Virus record (IMG/VR): IMGVR_UViG_3300037245_001077
Coordinates: 1 to 64,000 of that record
From: a virus
Length of the DNA: 64,000 nt
Reading direction: 5' to 3' (one strand)
Position 1 is the first letter of the stretch. Each line of letters opens with the position of its first letter. The notes beneath the pieces were generated by a model. It was not told where the DNA came from. It saw only the letters and a list, made by a program, of their open reading frames with translations, and ran no database searches. This document shows positions 40,705 through 49,158 of this stretch, in pieces. Both the position numbers and the translations under genes were made by a program.

Positions 40705-42619
40705 AGACTTCCTAGCTATTGGGTATATTGATCTTGACTTTACGGATAGCACCCGTCTCCTTTTGGGTAAGAACCTAGATAGCCTCGCAGCCGACGACAA
40801 TGGCGCAGGCAAATCCAGCATCGGAGAAGCTATCCGTTGGTGCCTCTATGGGGAGACGGTACGCTCTGCAATTGACAAATCACTTGACGTTCAGCATGTG
40901 ATCCGTAAGGGAACCAAGAAGGCATGGGTGACTCTTGAGGTTGAAGTGGATGGTGTCCTTTACGAGATCTATAGATCGAGGATGAAGAGTAAAGGCGAGT
41001 TCGAGGTGAGGCAACCAGGAGGAGTGGTATACAAGGCGCAGGCAGCGCAGGAAGCGTTAGTTGACCTTTTACCTATAGATGTGGTGCAGTTCGCCAACCT
41101 CGTACATCTCGACGGCTCATACCCTCGGCTCTTTGCGCCCAGCACAGACAGAGACCGTAAGGAGATCCTTGCTGACCTTGTTGACATCGCCATTACCCAG
41201 CAGATGCAGGAAGAAACGACCCAGAGGTTAAGCCCATTGATAGCTCGGGGAGTGTCATTACGGCACAAGATTGATATTCATGTTGCTGATATCGCACGAG
41301 CCAAGGATAAGCAAAAAACCCAACAAGAAGAGGGCAAGGAGTTTACCAAGAAAATCAAGGGTATGGAGGGGTATTTACTTGGTGCTGCGGCAGAGCAGAT
41401 GAGGTTAGAAGGAGAGCAGCTTCGTCTACACAGTGCGTTACAGCAGATGGAGGATGAGGCGGTAGTTGAGCTTGAGAAATTAAAAGATGAGTACAATGAA
41501 CTGGTGGATAAGGTGGCAGAGAACACCCTAGTACTGGAGGTTTGTACGGATTCTTACTTGATGTCTGATCTGGAAGAAGCTGAGGAGCAGCTTAATTCTA
41601 TACGTACTCAACGGGATATCCGAATTAGTAGAATTGGAGACATGCAACAATTACAGCAGTTGAGTAAATGTCCAACCTGTGGCCAGGACACCACGGAAGC
41701 GTTGGAAGCGGATATCCAGTCGCTCACGTCCCAGACAGAAAGGTTTAACGATGAGCTTGCAGGAATCTCAGATGCTATTGAAGGCATTACAGAAAAGCGG
41801 CAATCCAAAATTAGTAGGGCCAGGGATCGTCGCAACAGTCTCGAATCTGAGCGAAATGCAATCGACAAAGAAATCCAATCGCTGGTGGACGTTCCCGAAA
41901 GAAAAGAAACCTCACACCAGCTTACCGAAGTGAGGGCAGACCTCAAAGAAGCAGAGGGGCGAGTCTCGTCTCTCAAAATTAAAATCAACACTAAGAAGGC
42001 TTTGGTAGCACAACTCAAAGATCAATACCTAGATGAAGAGAAATGGATCAAGGATAAGCGTGAGTATCTGGCCTATGCAGAGGTAGAGCTTATCGACACG
42101 GATAAGAGAATAGAGCGCCTGAGTTTCTGGAAGAAGGGATTCGGGCCTAAAGGCGTGCCTAGCCTCTTCATCGAAACGGTGTTGCCTCAGATCTCTAAGC
42201 GGATCCAGAAGTATGCTGACATCCTCACTGGTGGGGATGTACTGGTGGATCTCAAGGCGTACAGTGAAACCAAATCCAATACAATCAAAGAGGCCATCCA
42301 GATCAGTGCAGTCAACACAAAGGGGGCTGCCGTCTACGGTGCTAACTCAACAGGAGAGCGTAACCGTATTGATTTAGCAGTAACGTTGGGTCTCATCGAC
42401 TTCTTCAAGGACACTGGAGCTTTCGAGAGCAACTTGCTGGTGTGTGATGAGATATTCGACGGGTTAGATGCCACGGGGGTAGAGCAGGCACTCATTGCTT
42501 TGGACAAGGCTGACATACCCTCAGTCATTGTTGTCTCACACCATGAGCACTTAAAGCCTTTATTCCCTGAGACTTTGTATGTTCAGAAGGAACATGGCAA
42601 AGCGGAACTAGTGGTATAA
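40679..42619 (+). CDS. SbcC/Rad50-like ATPase (T4 gp46-like)
   Basis: 646 residues with Walker A NGAGKSSIGE near residue 40, two long coiled-coil arms, a zinc hook CPTCGQ near 331, a signature region STGERNRIDLAV and Walker B LLVCDEIFDGLD near 586. Forms the SbcCD nuclease complex with the upstream protein. Confidence 0.94.
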   Translation: MKFLKIKIKDFLAIGYIDLDFTDSTRLLLGKNLDSLAADDNGAGKSSIGEAIRWCLYGETVRSAIDKSLDVQHVIRKGTKKAWVTLEVEVDGVLYEIYRSRMKSKGEFEVRQPGGVVYKAQAAQEALVDLLPIDVVQFANLVHLDGSYPRLFAPSTDRDRKEILADLVDIAITQQMQEETTQRLSPLIARGVSLRHKIDIHVADIARAKDKQKTQQEEGKEFTKKIKGMEGYLLGAAAEQMRLEGEQLRLHSALQQMEDEAVVELEKLKDEYNELVDKVAENTLVLEVCTDSYLMSDLEEAEEQLNSIRTQRDIRISRIGDMQQLQQLSKCPTCGQDTTEALEADIQSLTSQTERFNDELAGISDAIEGITEKRQSKISRARDRRNSLESERNAIDKEIQSLVDVPERKETSHQLTEVRADLKEAEGRVSSLKIKINTKKALVAQLKDQYLDEEKWIKDKREYLAYAEVELIDTDKRIERLSFWKKGFGPKGVPSLFIETVLPQISKRIQKYADILTGGDVLVDLKAYSETKSNTIKEAIQISAVNTKGAAVYGANSTGERNRIDLAVTLGLIDFFKDTGAFESNLLVCDEIFDGLDATGVEQALIALDKADIPSVIVVSHHEHLKPLFPETLYVQKEHGKAELVV

Positions 42620-42861
42620 TGGGTAGGCGGGCTGAGGTTGGTTGTCCTTGGTGTTGTCAAGGAATACCTATACTAAACCAGGCACAGATACCTAAGAAGG
42701 TGTGTGTTAACTGTCGTGAGTTATATGACTATGAACGCGAGAAAGCCCCTAAGGATAAAATGGCAGAGGGGTTTCATCTCCTGAAAGGAGATTGTGATGC
42801 GAAAAATGATATTACTTATGTCGCTGCTACTCACGAGCTTACTGATCGTGAGTCAAAGTGA
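42619..42861 (+). CDS. Zinc-ribbon protein, 80 residues
   Basis: ATG 42619 shares a base with the SbcC stop. Two Cys pairs (CPWC and CVNC) 20 residues apart. Overlaps the next gene by 65 bases, so its 3' part is less certain. Confidence 0.65.
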   Translation: MGRRAEVGCPWCCQGIPILNQAQIPKKVCVNCRELYDYEREKAPKDKMAEGFHLLKGDCDAKNDITYVAATHELTDRESK

Positions 42862-43351
42862 GGCTCAGCAAATACGAAGCACGTCTCATCGGTCAGCCTA
42901 TCGAGGTGGCCACTCTGTCCATTATGGTGGACACTCCCGAGGCTATCGTGGGTATTATGGTGGACATCGTGGCTATGGTGGCTATGGTGGCTATGGTTGG
43001 TATGGTGGGTCTCACCGAGGCTGGAACTCTGGTTGGTATGGAGGCGTGCGTGTTGGTGTAGGTGTTGGTTGGGGGTTTGGTTGGGGATACCGTTCCCCTG
43101 CGCCCTTACGTGTCTACCACAGTGTTCAGGTTAACCCTTACTACGTGGCCCGTCCACCTCTGGTAGTGGACACCACCTACACTCCTCAGTACTATGTGAG
43201 GGAAGAGACAACAGGTACTGCGGTGGCTGAGAAGGTAGAGATCGTGAAGCTCAAACCAGGAGAGTCAATCCAGAACGGTGGTGTAGTCATCACCAACATT
43301 AACGGTAAGCTCGTAATACTCCAGGCGGTGAAAGACAATGGTTCAGAGTAA
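42797..43351 (+). CDS. Secreted Gly/Tyr-rich protein
   Basis: Start ATG 42797 six bases after AAAGGAG. Signal peptide with hydrophobic core LLMSLLLTSLLIV and cleavage after SEA. Residues 30-85 are a Gly/Tyr/His/Arg low-complexity stretch (GGYGGYGWYGG) encoded by short tandem repeats; the C-terminal third is a small beta-rich domain. Matches the design of 9305-9724. Function unknown. Confidence 0.75.
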   Translation: MRKMILLMSLLLTSLLIVSQSEAQQIRSTSHRSAYRGGHSVHYGGHSRGYRGYYGGHRGYGGYGGYGWYGGSHRGWNSGWYGGVRVGVGVGWGFGWGYRSPAPLRVYHSVQVNPYYVARPPLVVDTTYTPQYYVREETTGTAVAEKVEIVKLKPGESIQNGGVVITNINGKLVILQAVKDNGSE

Positions 43352-43928
43352 GCCTAAAGGCAATTCTTACGAAAACGTGATTGCGACTAAAATCAGAAAA
43401 CATTTTGTGCCTGCTAAGTTCGAGGGTAAGACGGCGCATAACCTAGTTCACCGCACCCCGATGAGCGGTGGGCATGTGGAGAAGGGTGACATCATTATCA
43501 AGCCACCTATCCTCAAATGGTTTCCCTGGTTCATCGAATGCCGCAATCGAGAGTCTTGGTCGTGGAAGAATGTTATGGAGAAGGGGAGAGAGAGTGTCAT
43601 TGGCACGTGGTTCTGGGAGGACGCAGAAGAAAAATGTCATGCTTATGACCATGACGCCTCGTACCCTCGTTACCCTCTCTTGGTGTTCACGAAGAACTTC
43701 GAGAAGAACTATTTTTGTGCAGAGATAGGAGATTTCATAGAGGTTCTTTTCACGGATGTCAGTGGTGCTACCCGAGAAGATATCATGCTCGCCCTTAACC
43801 CTTCTTGTCTTTGGATAGGACGCTATTGGGTGATTGGACGGTTTAGCACGCTCATGGTGTTACACAACAACCCCCCTGAGGCAGTAGCGCAGGGTATCCA
43901 TGAGTATTTGGGAGAGAGCAATGAGTGA
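43338..43928 (+). CDS. PD-(D/E)XK-type endonuclease, putative
   Basis: 196 residues, ATG 43338 overlaps the previous gene. GDIIIKPP followed by FPWFIECRNRESW fits the D ... ExK catalytic core with R in place of K, and the KGNSYEN start recalls phage-type restriction-like and resolvase nucleases. DNA processing in the recombination block is likely. Confidence 0.65.
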   Translation: MVQSKPKGNSYENVIATKIRKHFVPAKFEGKTAHNLVHRTPMSGGHVEKGDIIIKPPILKWFPWFIECRNRESWSWKNVMEKGRESVIGTWFWEDAEEKCHAYDHDASYPRYPLLVFTKNFEKNYFCAEIGDFIEVLFTDVSGATREDIMLALNPSCLWIGRYWVIGRFSTLMVLHNNPPEAVAQGIHEYLGESNE

Positions 43929-44529
43929 GAACGTACTGGTCCTCGTGGACGTGCAGAACGTGTTCTACGGCTCTAAGAGCTATTCCAATAACCAACAGCA
44001 GGTTGACTACGAGAAGTTGTTGGAGGTGATCAATGAAGAGGTAGTGGATTACTTTGACAACGCTATAACTGAGGAGTCTAAACTCTTTAGTTATCATGGG
44101 CTGTCTGACTTAATGTCGGGGGTAGTGGCTCACAGGACTGAGATACATATGGAGGTGCGTGGGTATGTGGTGAGAACTCCCAAGTATCGTGGAACCGCAC
44201 TGTTTGCCTTCCTACGTAAGATCGGGTATAGCCTCTGCGTGCGCTATTTCCCTGACGACCACCGCGAGGATGATGAGTGGAAGGGTACAGTCTCCAACAT
44301 CATGCAAATGGACCTCATTCAAGAGTGTGTGAATTACGATGCTGTTGTGGTAGTATCAGGCAATGGAGTATTCGAGCCTGCGTTCAAGGCGATGGAGCAC
44401 AACTGGAGTCATGTACACCGTATTATCTGCGCCTTCAAGGACACTCTTCATGAGACCTATACGAGGCGAGATGACTTGGTAGACCACATTATTCATTTGG
44501 ATGACCGTGTATTGCGTAACAGCAAGTAG
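43921..44529 (+). CDS. NYN/PIN-like domain protein, putative ribonuclease
   Basis: 202 residues, start ATG 43921. LVLVDVQNVFYG at the N-terminus and YDAVVVVSGNGVFEPAF near residue 145 follow the NYN (DUF88/LabA-like) pattern of D-x-x-N and SGDxxF; the usual SGD is SGN here. NYN domains are PIN-fold nucleases acting mostly on RNA. Confidence 0.7.
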   Translation: MSENVLVLVDVQNVFYGSKSYSNNQQQVDYEKLLEVINEEVVDYFDNAITEESKLFSYHGLSDLMSGVVAHRTEIHMEVRGYVVRTPKYRGTALFAFLRKIGYSLCVRYFPDDHREDDEWKGTVSNIMQMDLIQECVNYDAVVVVSGNGVFEPAFKAMEHNWSHVHRIICAFKDTLHETYTRRDDLVDHIIHLDDRVLRNSK

Positions 44530-44537
44530 GAGTTAAG

Positions 44538-45326
44538 GTGGTTAAGAAGGCAGTATCTCGCACTAAAAAATCTACTGCTCGCACGAAGAAGACGCGCAAG
44601 CTCAAGAATCCTAACACGGGTAAGATCGTTGTGATCAAGGCGTATGACCGATACCCCGAGGAGTTCCGGTACATAGCTAAGATGATGTATATCACCGGAA
44701 GAGCTGGCGTAACTGAAATCTCCAAGCAGCTCAACATCCCGAAGAGGACGTTGGACACCTGGCACCGCAGAGATAAGTGGGTACTGTTACGTCGTAAGGT
44801 TCAACGGTTAGCTAACAAAGATGCGGTGAAGATAGCCCGTAAGTCAATGAGCGTCTACGTTAGAGACATTGATAGAGGGCTGAACACCATGATGGCTAAC
44901 CTCAACACGCGCCTGGATGAGATAGAGGATGACAACAAGATCAAGAGCGAGGCGGTTATCTACAAGAACCTCCTCGACCTTTGGCGTATAAAGATTGCTT
45001 TGATACGAACACTCACCTATGGTGTACAGGGCAAAGCATTTACGCCTCATCCCACAAATATGTTATTCGATGGTACAGAGGCACAGGCAAATCAGCCACA
45101 ACAGAAATTATTCTCAGCTAGTGCAGTTGAAGATATAATGCAGGTTATCCCTGATTATATGCAGGAAGCAGCCAAGCTAATCCTGGGCGTTGGGCCAGAG
45201 GATTGGGACGATAATGTACTTGATGCCGTCATAGAGTATCTGGACGAAGCCGAGGATGAGGGTCTAGGCGAGGACGGTACTACCGTGACTAATATGTTAA
45301 TGGAAGACGAAGAGGAGAACCAATGA
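44538..45326 (+). CDS. HTH protein, possible small terminase subunit
   Basis: GTG 44538 after TAGGAG. Very basic N-terminus, then a helix-turn-helix (VTEISKQLNIPKRTLDTWHRR) near residue 57, long helices and an acidic C-terminal third. This order is common in phage small terminases, but no large terminase is in the window. Confidence 0.55.
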   Translation: MVKKAVSRTKKSTARTKKTRKLKNPNTGKIVVIKAYDRYPEEFRYIAKMMYITGRAGVTEISKQLNIPKRTLDTWHRRDKWVLLRRKVQRLANKDAVKIARKSMSVYVRDIDRGLNTMMANLNTRLDEIEDDNKIKSEAVIYKNLLDLWRIKIALIRTLTYGVQGKAFTPHPTNMLFDGTEAQANQPQQKLFSASAVEDIMQVIPDYMQEAAKLILGVGPEDWDDNVLDAVIEYLDEAEDEGLGEDGTTVTNMLMEDEEENQ

Positions 45327-46006
45327 GTATCAATGACCCCAAGAGGTTCGTGAAGAAGATCGTGACACCTGGAGAGGCAGCACACCAAGCGGCCTTGGGA
45401 CTTCAAGGCAACCCACAAGGCGAAGAGTTGAAGCGTGTCAAGGATGACATGGTTAGGATGATGCAGCAGAGTAAGGCCACCGCAATACGGCTCAATGCAG
45501 TCATGGACTACATGGGCTACATCGGTATGTTCCTGACTCAAGAGCTAGATGAGAAGGGTTTCCCCAATGGCCCAACGTCTACGCCTCTCAGTTGTTCTAA
45601 CATGATCTTCGAGGGGCTGGTTGACAAGGGTTTGATCAGTTGTATGCCTGAGTATGGCTTTGATGCCTTCTTCGTAGAGCATCAGAAGCTCTCGGATGTA
45701 TTGATTCTGTTGAACCAGGCGCGTCACCAGGGCAATGCCACTATGAAAGATTTGATTGGTGCAGCACGCGAGTTCAATGATGATCCTAAGCGTATTACCA
45801 AGATACGTGGTGAGCAGATTGGGCTAGTTGAGTATTTGAATACCAACCCGGATAAACTCATAATGGATGACGTTGTCGCTCTTGGTAAAGAGTTTGAGTT
45901 GAACATCGACTTCACAAAAGAGGAGGATGAGGATGCCACAACTGACCAAGAGGACGAGAACAAGGAGACAGAGGGAGTGTCGTCTGGGGAAGATACTCCG
46001 CAATAA
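45323..46006 (+). CDS. Unknown 227-residue protein
   Basis: Overlaps the previous gene by four bases. Helical, with a highly acidic C-terminal tail. Not recognised. Confidence 0.72.
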   Translation: MSINDPKRFVKKIVTPGEAAHQAALGLQGNPQGEELKRVKDDMVRMMQQSKATAIRLNAVMDYMGYIGMFLTQELDEKGFPNGPTSTPLSCSNMIFEGLVDKGLISCMPEYGFDAFFVEHQKLSDVLILLNQARHQGNATMKDLIGAAREFNDDPKRITKIRGEQIGLVEYLNTNPDKLIMDDVVALGKEFELNIDFTKEEDEDATTDQEDENKETEGVSSGEDTPQ

Positions 46007-46160
46007 AATAATGGCTTACATCACCTTGGCTGAGGCCATAGATGTGGGAGAGAATACTGTTGGTCAATGGGTAGCAGGTAAGACAGTACCAAATGCACTC
46101 GTAATGGATGACGTGTGCCAATATCTTAGCTGCAAACTAAACGATATCTATCCACAGTAG
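45933..46160 (+). CDS. XRE/Cro-type HTH regulator
   Basis: ATG 45933, six bases after AGGAGG, inside the end of the previous gene. The 75-residue protein matches a Cro/CI HTH: a first helix (RLGKILRNKIMAYITLAEAI), then VGENTVGQWVAGKTVP and DVCQYLSCKLNDIY. Likely a small phage repressor/activator. Confidence 0.75.
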   Translation: MPQLTKRTRTRRQRECRLGKILRNKIMAYITLAEAIDVGENTVGQWVAGKTVPNALVMDDVCQYLSCKLNDIYPQ

Positions 46161-46171
46161 AGGAGGACGCT

Positions 46172-46351
46172 ATGTTCGAGAAGGGTCAACGTGTTGTTAT
46201 TCGTACCCCTAACAAAGAAGAGGTGGTGCTGGTTGAGGAGATTCTAACTGGTGATAACGGGCAAATGCTCCGAGTGAAGGATCCTATCACGGGTCGTAGC
46301 AGGGTGGTGAACCCCGTCAAAGAGACCATCGTTGAGCATCTTGAAGACTAA
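46172..46351 (+). CDS. 59-residue beta-rich protein
   Basis: ATG 46172 after GAGGAGG. Strand-rich sequence (QRVVIRTPNKEEVVLVEEIL, then MLRVKDP) of SH3/KOW-like size. Not recognised. Confidence 0.65.
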   Translation: MFEKGQRVVIRTPNKEEVVLVEEILTGDNGQMLRVKDPITGRSRVVNPVKETIVEHLED

Positions 46352-46377
46352 TTTACTCTCACACTGGAGGTAAAACA

Positions 46378-47289
46378 GTGTCCAATATCGAAGTAAAAAC
46401 CGTGAAATTTGGGAGTATAGAATTACAATACATTGAAGAGGAGACTGGTGTCCTTCTTTTTTCTGTTCAATCATTAGCTAAGGGTTTTGAGATCAGGGAT
46501 GGTCACTCAATTTGGTACCGCAAACCAATTCAAAAGTATATTAGTTTCCATAAGACAGAACGGGGTAAACGGGCGCTTCGGTTCCTTACGAAGGAAGGTG
46601 TCTACCAACTACTTGCATGGCGACACCCTGTTTGGGAAGTGGATTTCTATAAAACCTTTGAGGCAAAGGATCCCTTGGATTCTTTGATTGATCCCTTGGG
46701 TGTTATACCCCCGGATAACCTGGAGAATGGCCCGATTAGCCCGATTAATGTTGTGCCTACTCTTATACGGTTGGATGAGCGTCAGGACAAGATGGACATC
46801 AAGTTGGACAAGCTGATTGAGCTGGTGGGTACACCGACTGCTGCTGTTGTTCGTAACCCCAAGCTCATTCCTATTTGGGGTACCGAGAGCATGGTGCGTG
46901 TACCTTCAAAGGCTGAACATCTTTTCATAAATATGGGTAAGGCTCGAATGTGGAATAGAACTCCTCGGGTATTGAATGGATCTCCTATGTATACTCATGT
47001 TGAGGGTTATCGTACCTACAAGGAGATGCTTGCTGTTGCTGGATTGGATATCCTCATCAGTACCCAGAAGGGACGTGATCTTTCTCGTCGAATGGCAATG
47101 CTTGCTCGGAAGCATGGAATCAGTTACTATTTGGTAGTGGATGCTCTGCGCTATCATCAGAACCATCTTAAAAATAAGCCGACCACGTTGCATATTGGTA
47201 CATACAGTATCAATGCGTACCCCAAGGAGCTTTGGGCTGTAGTGGAGCCAGTCGCACAGAAATATCTTGACGAATTGAGTAATGGCTGA
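46378..47289 (+). CDS. Bro-N-like putative antirepressor or DNA-binding regulator
   Basis: GTG 46378 after GGAGG. The N-terminal 100 residues resemble a Bro-N domain: an edge strand, VQSLAKGFEI and RFLTKEGVYQLLAWRHP at its end, followed by a helical middle and a second basic domain. Phage antirepressors have this layout, and an XRE-type gene lies 220 bases upstream. The second half is not assigned. Confidence 0.5.
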   Translation: MSNIEVKTVKFGSIELQYIEEETGVLLFSVQSLAKGFEIRDGHSIWYRKPIQKYISFHKTERGKRALRFLTKEGVYQLLAWRHPVWEVDFYKTFEAKDPLDSLIDPLGVIPPDNLENGPISPINVVPTLIRLDERQDKMDIKLDKLIELVGTPTAAVVRNPKLIPIWGTESMVRVPSKAEHLFINMGKARMWNRTPRVLNGSPMYTHVEGYRTYKEMLAVAGLDILISTQKGRDLSRRMAMLARKHGISYYLVVDALRYHQNHLKNKPTTLHIGTYSINAYPKELWAVVEPVAQKYLDELSNG

Positions 47290-47313
47290 TACTATCCATA
47301 AATAGGAGGACAA

Positions 47314-47697
47314 ATGGCCGAAGAGAATGAAGATCCTGAGTATCCTGAAACACCTGAGTTAGACAAGATGGCTCAGTTCACGGACAAGTCTCAGCATATC
47401 GGGGAGTTCCTTGACTGGCTGTTGGGGGAACGTAACCTCATGTTCGCTAGATGGCCTGACGAGGATGAGGAGAGTGAGTGGTCGTTAGACAGCCCCATCC
47501 CTGAGTGCCTAGACATCAATGGGCTTCTAGCAGAGTACTTTGGAGTTGACTTGGTGAAGGTAGAAAACGAGAGACGTAGCATCCTTGAGTATCTGAGAGG
47601 GAAGTGGAAGGATGAGCCAGTACCTCCAGTAAAGGTTGTCGTTACCTCTGGTGATGACGTAGAAGAGACCGAGATCAAAGGAGAACCAATTGCGTAA
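47314..47697 (+). CDS. Unknown 127-residue acidic protein
   Basis: Start ATG 47314 after TAGGAGG. Acidic at both ends, helical in the middle. Not recognised. Confidence 0.68.
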   Translation: MAEENEDPEYPETPELDKMAQFTDKSQHIGEFLDWLLGERNLMFARWPDEDEESEWSLDSPIPECLDINGLLAEYFGVDLVKVENERRSILEYLRGKWKDEPVPPVKVVVTSGDDVEETEIKGEPIA

Positions 47698-48079
47698 CGA
47701 TGTAAGAGCGTGGGGCGACATCGGAGCCATGATGTGCATCCATCCAAGGACTTGCGCCAAAGCCAAGTATGCCCGAGCCATCATCGCTTGGGTTCCTGCT
47801 TTGGGTGAGGCTATGGACCAGGATAACTTGAGAGGTCAAGTCCTCCGTGGTCTCCACTGGGTGACTCCGTTGTTCATCGGACCACGTATTGTTCAGTGTC
47901 TCGTCTGTGGCTCCCTCGTGTTCATGAACAAGATGAGTAGAGAGATCATGAAGGGTATCCGATTTGTGTTTGACCCCGAGGTAGAGTGGTACGAGAGCAT
48001 CCTGTTGATGGCAGAGGATGTGGATGCGTGGGGCGAAGACTTCTCGGATAAGGCAGGACTCAAAGCTACCAAGCATTAG
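47690..48079 (+). CDS. Unknown 129-residue protein
   Basis: TTG 47690 is supported by AAAGGAG seven bases upstream and by overlap with the previous stop; ATGs are further inside. Helical with several Cys. Its stop is one base before the 48081 promoter. Confidence 0.65.
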   Translation: MRNDVRAWGDIGAMMCIHPRTCAKAKYARAIIAWVPALGEAMDQDNLRGQVLRGLHWVTPLFIGPRIVQCLVCGSLVFMNKMSREIMKGIRFVFDPEVEWYESILLMAEDVDAWGEDFSDKAGLKATKH

Positions 48080-48080
48080 G

Positions 48081-48109
48081 TTGACAAGTGGTTGACGATG
48101 TGCTGTAAT
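48081..48109 (+). promoter_or_regulatory. Promoter TTGACA-17-TGTAAT, extended -10
   Basis: -35 TTGACA (48081-48086), -10 TGTAAT (48104-48109), spacer 17, with TG-C before the -10. Drives the 48146 unit. Confidence 0.75.
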
Positions 48110-48145
48110 GGTTGATGTGATCGATAACTTCTAAAGGAGAGGCTA

Positions 48146-48436
48146 GTGAAGATCAAAGAAATCACAGTGGGTGGATCGTACACGTTCCAGCCCCAGGCTT
48201 ACCACTCCGCAAGGGGTGAGGCATCCTTCACAATAGAGTTGGAGGAGGGAGATGATCTTGAGCAGATCGAAGAAGAGGTTCGTAGCCGAGTCGTCCAGAC
48301 CATAGTGAGAAGTCTCGCAGGTGTGGATGAGGTACACCAGAAGCTCGCCGTGCAGGGTTTAAGCCCAAGCGACTTGGTGGAACAAGACCCCGAGGATGAC
48401 ATCCTCACGGGTGACGAAGGCAGCGAGTGGTTATAG
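48146..48436 (+). CDS. Unknown 96-residue acidic protein
   Basis: GTG 48146 after AAAGGAG. Acidic, helical C-terminal half. First gene after the 48081 promoter. Not recognised. Confidence 0.67.
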   Translation: MKIKEITVGGSYTFQPQAYHSARGEASFTIELEEGDDLEQIEEEVRSRVVQTIVRSLAGVDEVHQKLAVQGLSPSDLVEQDPEDDILTGDEGSEWL

Positions 48437-48449
48437 AAGGGAGCCAAAC

Positions 48450-48650
48450 ATGGATCAGGAAAAGGTATTTGATGCAGAGGTAGTAGATGATGCGTTGCAC
48501 GCGGTACAGGAAGGAACCATGCCAGCCATCTTGAAAATGTACGGTGCGGGCTTGCTGGTGGCCATGTTGCTGACATTGGTCACTTACACGTTGAAATTTG
48601 TAGCTGGTGGTGGACTGACAAGCGTTATCAACCCAGGCGACTTTAATTGA
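48450..48650 (+). CDS. 66-residue single-span membrane protein
   Basis: ATG 48450 after GGGAG. A hydrophobic helix (YGAGLLVAMLLTLVTYTLKFV) in the middle, acidic N-terminus. Directly followed by the structured RNA region. Confidence 0.67.
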   Translation: MDQEKVFDAEVVDDALHAVQEGTMPAILKMYGAGLLVAMLLTLVTYTLKFVAGGGLTSVINPGDFN

Positions 48651-48654
48651 GTGA

Positions 48655-48761
48655 GGGGGATAGAGGAGCATCACGCGGAATCGTTCTCAGCAGACAATTC
48701 TTAGAAAGGGCTACCTCCTTACTGATGCCTTTCTAGCGTAATCCCACTATCCCCCATTTTT
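48655..48761 (+). ncRNA. Structured RNA with anti-Shine-Dalgarno loop and terminator
   Basis: GGGGGATAG (48655-48663) pairs with CTATCCCCC (48747-48755), followed by ATTTTT, so the element ends in a terminator. Inside, TAGAAAGG (48702-48709) pairs with CCTTTCTA (48728-48735); its 18-base loop contains ACCTCCTTA (48713-48721), the sequence of the 3' end of 16S rRNA that pairs with Shine-Dalgarno sites. No tRNA features. It may be a processed 3' end or an independent RNA from the 48081 promoter. Confidence 0.55.
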
Positions 48762-48771
48762 GGAGCACGTA

Positions 48772-48939
48772 ATGCAGATCAGAATCCTTGAGGACACCGA
48801 ACTAAAGATCACAAAGAAGAGGGGGCATCGTGCCCCCTCTCGTACTAGGAAACATAGGTATGTGAAGAGATATCTACAGGTTAAGAACAGCAAGACATTC
48901 ATCAGAATAGAGCTTGATGAAGACCTTGACAAGATGTGA
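48772..48939 (+). CDS. 55-residue basic protein
   Basis: ATG 48772, six bases after GGAG, right after the structured RNA. Basic with an acidic end (IELDEDLDKM). A perfect 10-pair hairpin AGAGGGGGCA-TCG-TGCCCCCTCT (48818-48840) lies inside the gene. Confidence 0.6.
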   Translation: MQIRILEDTELKITKKRGHRAPSRTRKHRYVKRYLQVKNSKTFIRIELDEDLDKM

Positions 48940-48945
48940 TATACT
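48937..48945 (+). promoter_or_regulatory. Extended -10 element TGATATACT
   Basis: TG-A-TATACT with no properly spaced -35 box (a TTGACA eight bases upstream is too close). The ATG at 48952 falls about where transcription would start, so a leaderless mRNA is possible. Confidence 0.3.
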
Positions 48946-48951
48946 TCAATC

Positions 48952-49158
48952 ATGAGATTCATAGATAGAAGTCCCTGGCCCCATCACCATAATCCAAACA
49001 TGACGATGAGTCAGGCCCACCATACGTCCCACCATACTTCCATCCATAACAACCCACCAACAATACCGGGGACTTCTATCGCCTCTATAGCTATACCACT
49101 GTATAACCTTCAGAGCATGAACAAAATCACCATGCCTAAAGCAAGAGGAACACCATGA
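48952..49158 (+). CDS. 68-residue His-rich protein
   Basis: Opens with RFIDRSPWPHHHN and carries 11 His, many next to Thr and Ser, which suggests metal binding. No good ribosome site; overlaps the next gene by four bases. The minus strand also has an open frame, so coding is only moderately certain. Confidence 0.45.
   Translation: MRFIDRSPWPHHHNPNMTMSQAHHTSHHTSIHNNPPTIPGTSIASIAIPLYNLQSMNKITMPKARGTP

Noticed and set aside
42334-42528. Minus-strand frame over the SbcC gene
   Set aside because: Shadow frame within a well-supported gene with conserved motifs.
48655-48755. A tRNA or tmRNA gene
   Set aside because: The outer stem has nine pairs, there is no T-loop or anticodon arm, and the element has a terminator tail.
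48926-48945. TTGACA and TATACT as a promoter pair
   Set aside because: Only eight bases separate the boxes, far below the 16-18 needed; only the extended -10 was kept.
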